Source of the DNA: Zeus faber
Lineage: Eukaryota > Chordata > Actinopteri > Zeiformes > Zeidae
NCBI GenBank assembly: GCA_960531495.1
Contig: OY482866.1
Coordinates: 2,347,201 to 2,411,200, forward strand
DNA length: 64,000 bases
Reading direction: 5' to 3'
This document shows, piece after piece, positions 44,295 to 53,790 of this stretch. The translations under genes and the position numbers were made by a program. Positions within the stretch are counted from its first letter, which is position 1. Each line of letters begins with the position of its first letter. The notes beneath the pieces are model-generated. The model saw nothing but the letters and a program-made list of their open reading frames with translations. It searched no databases and was not told where the DNA came from.

Positions 44295-45937
44295 CAGTAT
44301 ATACAGTATATATATATATACATTTTGTAGATTTAGCTGGCATTTTGTACCTGCGTATTTTGACCAAGAATTGCGTGGTTGCTCCACAAAATGCGTGTGG
44401 GTTGGCAGGTCTAGTACAGCCAAACATTTGGCTGCTCTGACAACGGGCATTTAATTGGAGTCCTTGGATTCATCAGTGACCCATTCCAAAAGGCCCATAT
44501 AGCAATTAATATGGCAATGTTGCCAATGTTGCCTTCAATATCTTTCTAATTTACCAAAGATGGACAGATAGTGCCCCACAACGGCTTATAAAACAACTGC
44601 TCAAGCCTTGACATAATGTAGGTATCTTCAGTTGCAATTCTTTTCAAATGAACACATAGAAAAATTACCAGTCGTCTCCAATGGGAACCCGAAAAGGGAA
44701 GGTGCAGAGGCTCGCCACAGTGGGGCAGGTGACGTCATCCACCATCCAGTCGATCTCCTTCTTCAATAAGATGGCCATGTTGCTGGGCAGCGGCTTAAAC
44801 GGCTGCCAGTCCTGGACGATAGTAGCATTGGGAAGGATGCCCCGCATGAGGTCCGTGGTCAGGTATAGCTGGTGAATCTCCGTGAGGCCAAGATGGAACG
44901 GTGGTGGGGCAGAGGAAGAAGATGAGGGGGGCGGGGGAGAGGCAGGCAGCGTGTCTCCGTCCTGGCCAAGTCCGGCCAGGCGGAGTTTGATGTCCTCGGC
45001 TCTGAAGCGCACCAGCAGAATCCCCTTTGGAGGATGATGTTGGAATGAGGAAGGAGATATCAGATGAAGAACGAAACATCAAGAATCAAAAACTCCAGGC
45101 CAATGACCATTAAAGTCTCCTAAACACTGGTTATGATATGAGGTTTCCACAGTTCTTAGTTAAAATGCTTTGGTAAAAAAGAGTACCTGTTTGGTGATGA
45201 GGCGGTATTTCTGGAAGTCCTTGGGTCCGAGCTGGTCATCACGGGTCAGGCGGCTCACCTTGACCTCTGGGTACTTCGATTTGACCAGCTGGGAGCAGAA
45301 CCTCAGCAGATGTCCCGCCACACCCTTACCCCGCTCCTGGGGGGCCACGCGCAGACCCTCCACAAGCATGGTTTCCCCATCATCAATTACACAAACTGAC
45401 TCCAGAGCGATCTGAGCAGTAGACAAAGAAGGAACCACATGATCACTTGTATTCTTTGATGCACCAATACCACTTTCTCACTCTTTACTGTAAGTATTTC
45501 CCTGATATTGAGTATCAACCCAAAGCTATACTTTTACCGTGTATATCATATGTTTACCTGTTAGAAACATCTAATGTGTCCCAAAAAAACAGAAATCAAG
45601 TGGATTTTTGTCATTGAGGGTATTTTAACTTCTTATTGGCTCATCCATTATTAAGTACTACCCAAAAACAACACCATAATGTGTGTGGTTGTTTTTTTTA
45701 ACTGTGACCTTGGGAACTCACTACTTTCCCCTGTTTGCGCGCCAGTATGACTGTACGGTTGCTCTCCTGTAGCCAGGCAGTATATCTAGTTGGCAGGTAG
45801 TCCAGGCCTCCATAGATGTCCTGGCTCATTGCCATGATCTCGTCAAAGTCCTCCTCGGTCGCCACGGCGAACTGGAGGCCCCCTTGGGATGGGGCCTCAG
45901 GGAGCTGGGGGATGGGTAGGCTGTTCTCGATCTTCAT
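42179..45937 (-). CDS. hisat: histidine N-acetyltransferase (NAT16-like), four coding exons
   Basis: The product transfers acetyl from acetyl-CoA to L-histidine, making N-acetylhistidine, an osmolyte and water carrier of fish lens, brain and muscle. Exons (minus): 45937-45722, 45411-45187, 45024-44669, 42407-42179, together 1026 nt for 341 residues. All introns are GT-AG (donors GTGAGT, GTACTC, GTAATT) with phases 0, 0 and 2. A GNAT fold is visible: strand LESVCVIDDGETMLVEGLRV and then the acetyl-CoA loop QERGKGVAG at about residues 97-105. The C-terminal half has NMAILLKKEIDWMVDD and ends VVESDVV. A Pro/Ser-rich insert (PPPPSSSSS) lies in exon 3. Start ATG 45937 follows an acceptor-like TTCTCCCAG, so a 5' UTR exon probably lies upstream. 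I know this sequence type from fish HISAT; mammals have NAT16. Confidence 0.93.
42903..43991. mobile_element. hAT-like non-autonomous element (inner)
   Basis: Perfect 15-bp inverted repeats TAGAGATGCACCGAT (42903-42917; complement 43977-43991) are flanked by TAACCAAC and TTACCAAT (6 of 8 equal). The start TAGAGATGCACCGAT is typical of vertebrate hAT ends. The 90-residue ORF (43610-43882, minus) shows no transposase motif. Confidence 0.8.
44266..44322. repeat. (TA)n microsatellite
   Basis: TA repeats with two ACAGTAT interruptions, inside the outer hAT-like element. Confidence 0.92.
44669..45024 (-). CDS. hisat: hisat coding exon 3
   Basis: 356 nt from GILLVRFRAEDI to PIGDD plus two bases of a Trp codon, then donor GTAATT. 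It includes the Pro/Ser-rich insert. Confidence 0.92.
45187..45411 (-). CDS. hisat: hisat coding exon 2 (acetyl-CoA loop)
   Basis: 75 codons between acceptor CTACTGCTCAG and donor GTACTC. It holds the Q/RxxGxG/A loop and DDQLGPKDFQKYRLITKQ. Confidence 0.93.
45722..45937 (-). CDS. hisat: hisat coding exon 1
   Basis: 72 codons from ATG (MKIENSLPIPQ) to GKV, then donor GTGAGT. It carries the N-terminal GNAT helices (EEDFDEIMAMSQDIYGGLDY). Confidence 0.92.
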
Positions 45938-46579
45938 TCTGGGAGAACTGGTAAGGGTAATGGGCAATGGGACAAGGAGATAGAAAGAGAAGGGGGGGGG
46001 GATAGATGAAGAATTTATAATAAATAAATTAACGTTGAGAGCCCTGTGAACAACACGAAAAGGGGGTAAAAAAAGATTAGAGTCGGTCTTGACTCTGCTC
46101 CCATATTGTGATTGTCACATTGTCAGATTGTATTTCTGATAGTGGGTTTGGACTGACAGAAACAAACCTGTGCATTGAAACGGTGTTAGTGGTCTGAAAC
46201 TGATCCCCCGCTTAAATCGATCAGAGCGGGAATGGAGAGGGAAAAAGGGGGCAGAGGGAGAGAGCAGAGAGGCTCTCCGCTCTCTCCCTCTCCGCTTAGA
46301 GCTGTTTTAGATTCATTATTGATTATTTGTAATGTTCATCGTGTGAATATGTTGTAAAAAATTGTGTATGTAAAATGTTTTGATGTTTTTCCTCTCGTTG
46401 TTGTGACAGTGTTCTTTGAACCCTCAGATCAGTGTATGATCTGAATCAAATATGACCACAGAAATGGAATGTGACAACGACTTTAGTTGTTGTGAACAAG
46501 TACGACTGTTTACATCTGGAATTAGTATGCATCTCCACACGTGTCTCGAGTTGATCGGATCTCACTTCCCCGCTCTATA
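45938..46579. other. hisat upstream region
   Basis: The likely site of a 5' UTR exon and promoter, neither of which I can fix. It contains the strong hairpin at 46254-46290 and G-rich tracts. Confidence 0.35.
46254..46290. repeat. GA/TC hairpin, 17 of 18 pairs
   Basis: GAGGGAGAGAGCAGAGAG and CTCTCCGCTCTCTCCCTC pair with one mismatch around a single unpaired base, about 320 bp upstream of the hisat start codon. Confidence 0.85.
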
Positions 46580-47085
46580 TGAAAATCGAATATATTGTGA
46601 TTATAATACAGCAATATATAATATAATCTCAAAGAGAAAGATTTATATTCATTTTATTTCTTTAGTTTCTTACTTTTATTGAAAATGAAAAACAGAAACC
46701 TAACTCTGGATTGGATTGAATTGGAGCAAAGTTTATTTTTTCTCTTCCAGAGAGTGGTGGGCCATGCGCACCGTTTGCCGGTTCCCGACTCCCATGCCGG
46801 TGTTTTTATTTTAGATCTATTTATTTACGTTTGTTTCCTACTTGTATGAAACAAAACTTTTAAACACAACTGAGTTAAGGGACTGTCCTGTGTCCCGACT
46901 GTCCCGTGCCACATCACGCATATCTCCCTGTTGATTTCCGTTGCTATGGGACTTTAATAAAAACTGGATGTTTTGTGAAAATACTTTACTTGTAAATAAA
47001 TCCTGCACTTCTGTCATGGAGAGACCGCATTTGCTGCCCCTCAACGATCGCCGATGGGAATTTTGCATGATCACCCAAGCCTACA
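46580..47085 (+). repeat. unclassified interspersed repeat, copy 1
   Basis: It matches the reverse complement of 50055-50575 along its length: the blocks around 46610, 46700, 46835 (TTTGTTTCCTAC) and 46955, and the end CACCCAAGCCTACAGCAG. It is AT-rich and no protein is visible. Confidence 0.7.
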
Positions 47086-47873
47086 GCAGGGCAAACAATT
47101 CGTTGGGTCATATTTGCAAAGTGTCTCATTCACACTTAAAGACATCGGACACAGGTATAAGCCAGTTGCAATTTGAATACAAATTTAGAATTTATTTATA
47201 AAAAAAAAAAAAAAAAAAAAAAAGGAATATAGCATCACGACTATGTCATTGGAATCACCAGTCAGCGTTGACTCAACTTCTAAACACTAAAACAATTTTG
47301 TTCTATATTTGAATGCATTCAAAACCACATTTATGGTAAATAATAGTCAAATTTAGGAGTGACATAATGAGACAAGTCCTTTATGCAGCCCTGAAGAAAT
47401 AGATTAGCCTGCTACAATGAAAGGAAAAAAAAGACCAGCAAGAGGAAGAGAGGGGTGAAAGAGAGATAGAGAGAGAGGCACCCTTTTGCACTGTGACCAT
47501 TCCCCATAAACCCTCTAAAAGCCTGTGCTCATCCGAAGTCTCGCCCGCACTGCCAGTCCCCTAATCCTCTCAGTAATTCTCTTGGTCACCGCACACCGGC
47601 TTCAGTCATCCGCCCGGAATATAAACACCAGGCTCGGGTTAGAAAAATCACCCAGCACAAAGTGGTGTGTATGAGCGCGCAAGCATGTGGCCGTGTGCAT
47701 GCCAACACTGGGAAGAAGAACAAAAGAGGTGAGAGAGGAAGAGAGGAAGCAGTGTGACTGTGATGCAGCGGGAGCTGAGCCATGGAGAGACTTGCTTTAT
47801 TCCTGAAACCCAGCTCTGAGAATAATGGGCAGGCATGCATGGTCAGAGACTGACACAAGTCCAGGAAAGACAG

Positions 47874-47875
<2 letters not shown>

Positions 47876-47919
<44 letters not shown>
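47876..47919. repeat. (GA)n microsatellite
   Basis: About 21 GA units. Confidence 0.95.
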
Positions 47920-47921
<2 letters not shown>

Positions 47922-48530
47922 CAGGCCTATAAAAAAACTGAGAATTTACAATCATCTAATAATTTGCACTGAAAAAAAGTCACAAACAAGAATTTTTTTT
48001 TTTGGGAAACAAAATGATCTGGCCATCAGGTGAGAAAAATGTGCCTGATAAAGATTCCCCAAAATGTGCCTTCAAAATAACTTTTAAAAATAGCCCACAA
48101 AACATTGGAATCTTAAAATAAGGAAGGGTGTCTCAAAACATCTCTCTTTCAGAGAAGTTGCCAAATGTTTGCTGCTCTCTTTAAGAAATAAAAACATTTT
48201 CTCAAAGCTGGTTGAATAATCGGGAATGCGATACACACACAGTACTAGACCGTCAATTTATCTTAAAAGATTAAAAATATTCATTATGTCAAAGCTATAC
48301 AAGCTATACAATAGCTTGCTAAATCACATTTTCTTTTTTCAGCAAAAGATGGATAGGAAAATGGCTAGTTTGGCCATTCCCCTTTGTAAATGATGAGGCG
48401 CCGTGTGAGCTGGGAGCAAGAGGCAATGAGTTATTTCCAGTGATAACATTGTCTGGTCGTGGCATACCAGCAGATAGACACGAGTACATGCACATACAAA
48501 CACATGCACACTGTGAACACTGGTATTTTT

Positions 48531-48556
48531 CCATCCATCCATCCATCCATCCATCC
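48531..48556. repeat. (CATC)n microsatellite
   Basis: Six CATC/CCAT units in a row. Confidence 0.92.
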
Positions 48557-49139
48557 AATGACCCAGTTTGACAGACCTTCCGGGGGGGTGGGGTCTGGAC
48601 CTCAGTGGACTTCTGGACAAATTGGATCGATGGTGTACAATTTCTTCTCACCCACTGGTTCCCAATATTCTTTGCTTGTTTATCCGCTCGGCCTTCTATC
48701 AAGGTTCTCTCTCTATCTCAACTTCTTGCCCTTCATCTCTCTGCATTGTTGTTGGATTTTATCTCACTCTCGCAGAAGCTCAGATGCGCAGCAGAATACT
48801 GATAGAGCAGACATTAACTAGAGTGTTTATGCTGGGAAAAAGACTGCAACAAAAAATGAAATTAAATTATGTACGATTACGTCATTAAGCAAATGCAAAT
48901 AAATGCCAAAGCAACTTACATTAAGTATAATGATCATCGGTAATCAAATCGACTTCATTGTGTCATTGCCTGCTAAGCCTTCTATAGGAACTTTTTTGAA
49001 GGGAAGAAAAGGGGTAAAGTTCCTTAAGCGGGGGCAACCTTACGTGATTTCTTCAATCGTGAATGACAATAAAAAGATTGAGCAGCGCGCATTTAACAAC
49101 TGATGTGCAGATTTTCAGTCTCTTCTGCCCACACCCATT

Positions 49140-49665
49140 ACAACTGCTGTCTTTGTGGAGCACAAAAGACGGAGAACAGACGGACACAGTTTTGTGGTGC
49201 AGCCGCACTCACGAGAATGTATTCATGTCGTCATCTCCCGTCTTGACTACTGCAACACTATTCTGGCTATACTGTTCCATCAGACCTCTACAGTGCGTAC
49301 AGAATGCAGCAGGCTGTCTAGTGTTCAACCAACCAAAATTCACTCCACTCCTTCGATCACTTCACTGGCTTCACATCTCTGTTCGGATCAAATGTAAGAC
49401 GCTGTCCATCAGACTGCTCCTCCATATCTCCAACCACTGGTCAGGTTCCAGACTCGTTCGCTCCACTCCTCCACCCTTGCAGGCCGCCTCGCTCCTCCAC
49501 GATTACTTGGTCTCAAGGGTCGTTCACCCTAGTCGCGACTCTTCTCTTCCCTGGTTCCCCAATGATGGAATGAGCTCCCCCTGTGTACGAAAACGGCTGA
49601 ATTGCAACCCATCTCTTCAGACTACACCTGGATCCTACTTGCACTAACCTGCTTAACCCATGAGC
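49140..49665 (+). mobile_element. LINE ORF2 C-terminal fragment
   Basis: The plus strand reads a broken VISRLDYCNTIL (about 49225), then QCVQNAAGCLVFNQPKFTPL and LLRSLHWLHISVRIKCKTL (49285-49410), the thumb/C-terminal region of a fish non-LTR retrotransposon. A VHPSRDSSLPWF-like end follows. It is truncated at both sides. Confidence 0.65.
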
Positions 49666-49746
49666 ATCTTTTTCCCTTTACTGTATAAAATACTTTCATT
49701 ACAAAAAAAACTCTCTCTAAAGCTGCGCTCATACATGCACTCTGGA

Positions 49747-49788
49747 CAATGTCCGGATAATGTCCGGACATTGATTATCCGGACATTG
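49747..49788. repeat. nested TCCGGA palindrome
   Basis: Arms CAATGTCCGGATAAT (49747-49761) and ATTATCCGGACATTG (49774-49788) are exact complements. Between and overlapping them, AATGTCCGGACATT (49759-49772) is itself a perfect palindrome. Confidence 0.92.
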
Positions 49789-49985
49789 CCCGGATTTACA
49801 CTTTCACACATGTCGCAAAAAAAATGGAGATTGGTCATGTCAGACCCTTTTACACTACCTGGCAATAATCCATTTGGTTTAGACAAGGGGCGGAGCCTGG
49901 GTAGAGCGTGCTTGAGGCAGAATGTGACTCAATGATGCTGCAGAGTTTTACGGTACAGCCAAGATGGCGGACAAGGCTACAGACC

Positions 49986-50015
49986 AAGCCCAAATACTTG
50001 TCAGTATTTGGGCTT
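49986..50015. repeat. perfect 13-bp hairpin followed by T run
   Basis: AAGCCCAAATACT and its complement AGTATTTGGGCTT surround the loop TGTC. Six or more T residues follow. Confidence 0.9.
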
Positions 50016-50054
50016 TTTTTGCGTTGATACTTTTAAACAAAGGAGTACGCAGCA

Positions 50055-50575
50055 GTAGGCTTGGGCAATCGTACAAAATTCCAATCGCACTTCTGAAACA
50101 TGGGCCCACGCATAGAACGTAATTTAATGTTGCAAATCCGACCTCCCTGTTCCAGAATTGCAGGATGTATTATTTACAAGTGTAGAATTTACACAAAAGC
50201 ATCCAGTTTTTACTAAATTAAGTCCCATAGCAACAGGGAGACTGTCCACTATCGGGACAGTGCAGACGAACGTTTTTTTTTTAGGAACGTAACGGGACAG
50301 TCCCTTAACTCGATTATGTGTTAAAATGTTGTTTCATATATGTAGGAAACAAACGAAAAGGAATTGATCTTAATTAAAAAGACAGGCACGGAAGCCTGCA
50401 CGCACCGCTGGAGGAGAAACAAAAAAACTCCACAGCAATTTCCTGAGTTAGATTTAAGTTTTTTATTTTCCATACAACTAAGAAACACAGGAAACAAAAT
50501 AAATCAAAATCGTTCTCGATGAGATTTTATTATCTATTGCTATATTATTATCACAAGATCTGCATGTCCGCATAG
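50055..50575 (-). repeat. unclassified interspersed repeat, copy 2 (inverted)
   Basis: It is the inverted partner of 46580-47085. Its left end, TAGGCTTGGGCAATCGTAC, looks like a transposon terminus, but the other end was not found. Confidence 0.7.
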
Positions 50576-52005
50576 CAGAGTGCAGATCATGGGCGCACCA
50601 ATGGTGCATCTCTTCCCAGTGATCAGCGCTGAGGTTGAGGCCCGATCCACCTTTGCGGTACAAGGTATAAGAAGAGTCACAACTAGCGTGGGAGTCTTTG
50701 TAGAGACGGTAGGTAGACGGTAGAGATGGAGATGGTAGGTGACCTGCAAAGGTGGAGGAGCAGAGCAAATGAGTTAAGCACCTGACCAAAAGATTGAAAA
50801 TACACAGGGCCAGTTAGATGTACTACCCTCTAGGTGAGCCAGTCTTCAATTCCATCCATTTACTTGTGAATTATATTATATAATTGCTTTTAAGTAGGTG
50901 TAGTTTGTAGTTTGGTGGTAACCTGGTGTAATAATTCCAATTCGAAATCGAAAATCGATCGAAATGAGGGGTCGATTTCGAACATCGAAATAACAGGCAG
51001 GTTTCACGTTTCCCAGTATTTTTGTGGGTAATATTGTCCGACATTTTGAGTTTATACCGACGTCACCGTGAGCTCGCTCGGTGTTGGACAGGCAGTGGGT
51101 GATATGATTAGTGATGTCACAGGCGGATTCATCATGGAACCGCTTTTAATTCTACTCATTGCGCAGCAGAGAGCACAGACTAGCGGTGTCAGATTTCACT
51201 TTTCACAGGACAAGAGTAAGGAGAGTGGGAAAGAACGCTATCGACCTTAGGGTCACAGAAGACGATCACGGAGGATTTGATGTCAAAGCCAAAGGCGAAA
51301 GCGTAAAATGTCTGGTGTTTTTGTGAGTTTACTAACCGGTGGGAAAGCAATTCCTCACCTAGTTCTCAACGGCAGGGGACATTGTGACAGCTCAAAGAGC
51401 AGCCCTCTCTCCAGAGAATGTGAACATACTCATCTTCTTAAAGAATTTGAAAAAGTAAATGTCAGTTCTCAGGTCATAAAATCAATGTGTAAACTGTTAA
51501 TAGTGTGATTAATGTTCAACTGTTTATTATTCTAGTCCAGAGTCAAGTTTTGATAAAGCTTTTAACTGTTAAGGTGTGTGTGTCATATATTTGTTATTAT
51601 TTATAATTGTTATTATTCAAATTTATTGAGAAACAAGTGTTTTTCTTCACAAATAAAGACTTGATAGTCTAACATTGGCATAGCTGTCAGTGCTGAAAAA
51701 AAATGTTTAAATCAAGATTGAATCCAATCTTGACCATAAAATCAAAAGTCAATTTGAATCTTGGATTTGGAGAATCGTGACATCCCTATCCATTTGTATT
51801 TTTTTTAAATATAGCAGCTCGGAAGGATTTTACTTATGCTGCATTTTGTGTCTGACTGTGATTGAATATTATCAATTGACAGTGCTATACTCACTAATGC
51901 TCACAGAACGGCATATGTTCATGGCATTAATGGGTATTGTATTTGGTAGAGATGCATCTTAGGACAATGTTTGTCGATATGACATCATTCCTGTGTCCTC
52001 TAGTA
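50576..52005. other. mixed repeat-like sequence, no gene
   Basis: It includes a TCGAAATCGAAAATCGATCG motif near 50945 and an end-like GAATCGTGACATCCCT near 51775, both reminiscent of decayed hAT-type elements. I could not pair termini. Confidence 0.35.
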
Positions 52006-53262
52006 ACTCTTTCTTGTATTGTCCCCCCAGACCCCCATGGCTGCGTCCTCAGCCCCCTACTGTACTCCCTGTACACACATGACTGTGTGGCCAGGTCCAG
52101 CTCCAACACCATCATCAAGTTTGCTGATGACACCGTTGTCGTGGGCCTGATCACCGACGGCGATGAGAAGGCCTACCGCGAGGAGGTGGCTGACCTGTCA
52201 CTCTGGTGCCAGGACAACAGCCTCCAGCTGAACGTCAGCAAAACTAAGGAGCTGATTGTGGACTTTAGGTGAGGATTACAACCAAGGACGCATCCAGTCC
52301 ACATCACAGAGGATTTAACATGAAGTTCACAAACAGACACTCTGGTGAGAAAGGCGAGGCAGCGTCTTTACCACCTCAGGCAGCTGAGGAAATTCCGGGT
52401 CTCGGTGAGGATCCTCAAGTCCTTCTACTCTGGAGCGGTGGAGAGCATCCTGACAGGCAACATCACTGCCTGGTTTGGGAACTGTACTGCTCAGGACAGG
52501 CGGGCCCTGTAGAGGGTGGTGCGTTCAGCTGAACGTACCACTGGAACTACACTCCCCTCCCTGCAGGACTTATACACCAGGAGGTATAGTAGCAGAGCCC
52601 ACAGGATCATGAAGGATCCTCACCACCCCAACAACGGACTGTTCCAGCTGCTGCGGTCAGGAAAAGCGCCTCCGTAGTCACACAGCAAGAACAGAGAGAC
52701 TGAGACAGAGTTTTTTCCCGCAAGACATAAGAACTGTCAATGCTGACCTCACCAGGGGTCCTCACTGAGCCGCACACATAGGCTCCACTACCTTACTGTA
52801 CTGTATGTAGCATATTGTACCACATACTGTGTCACTTTTCAGGGTTGTTCAGTGTTACCGTATTGCTGCGCCGTACTGTTGTAAACCGTGCTTTATATCT
52901 CACAAACACTACCTCATTTTATTCACATGCCACCTTAATGCACATATCTGTATATACATAATTAGCCTATCCCATATACATAAATCTATCCCATATACAT
53001 AAGCCTATTCCCTTAATCTATTCTATTTTATTTGATTTTATTTGATTTTATTCTATATATTTTGATTTTATTCTATATTATTCGACTTACTGCATTACGT
53101 TTTAGGAATCAGTTAGTTGGTCAAGTAGAAGGTAGCTACTGTGTTCAGTCTAGGACATATTGTGTGTAATCACCGGGTGCGTTGCATTGACATTTCACTG
53201 CATATATGTATGAAAGTATTGTATGTGATGAATAAACCTCTTGAATCTTGAATCTTGAATCT
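52006..53262 (+). mobile_element. CR1/L2/Rex1-type LINE, 3' part, second copy
   Basis: It reads GCVLSPLLYSLYTHDCV, the catalytic FADD (52120-52131) and NVSKTKELIVDFR. The frame then breaks, and fragments equivalent to the IESILTG, ARKI and HPN blocks follow to about 52700. The 3' UTR ends in a CATTTCACTGCATATATGTA block, GATGAATAAACC and three TTGAATC units. Same protein segment as 27973-28750. Confidence 0.78.
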
Positions 53263-53756
53263 CTATCCTGTCTGTATTGACTCCAGCATGTGCACGGGAT
53301 TATGTGTTTCTGTGTGCATGCACATACCCATGTCTTTAATTCACTGTATTCAGTGATGAACACAGGATTTTGCACACGATTATCCCTTTATGTAATTGGT
53401 GGGGTACTGTGTCTAACAGATGTGTGTGCGTGTATGTGTGTGTCTGTGTGTATGTGAGCGAGTAAATGAACCACAGCACCACTTTCTAAAATGGTACCAT
53501 ACTGGCATTGTGAACACTTCAACACACAATTTACTGAAGAAGTAATTTTTATAATTTCAGAAATGTACACAATTTAAATTTTGGAGTGACTTTTAGAGTG
53601 TTCTGATTGGTTACTTAACACTTCCTTGTGTGCTTAAATTTTTTTATGGCTATAATATTTTTCTGAGCTCGATATATTGTTTTCATTTCTAAAAAAGGTA
53701 TCAGAATATTGCGTTACTCAACTTGGTATTGGCACCATATCACATTGGTGTGTGAC

Positions 53757-53790
<34 letters not shown>

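Larger units (their letters stand above)
42662..44412. mobile_element. hAT-like non-autonomous element (outer)
   Basis: Terminal inverted repeats AGACCTGCCAACC (42662-42674) and its complement (44400-44412) are flanked by AGTAAAGC and AGTACAGC, an 8-bp duplication with one change. No transposase. It lies in hisat intron 3 and contains the next element and a (TA)n run. Confidence 0.7.
47086..49139. other. gene-free stretch
   Basis: It contains poly(A) at 47198-47223, a (GA)n array at 47876-47919 and (CATC)n at 48531-48556. The short ORFs are not recognisable. Confidence 0.45.

Noticed and set aside
49986..50022. Rho-independent-type terminator
   Set aside because: The hairpin plus T run looks like one, but the DNA is eukaryotic and no bacterial gene lies nearby.
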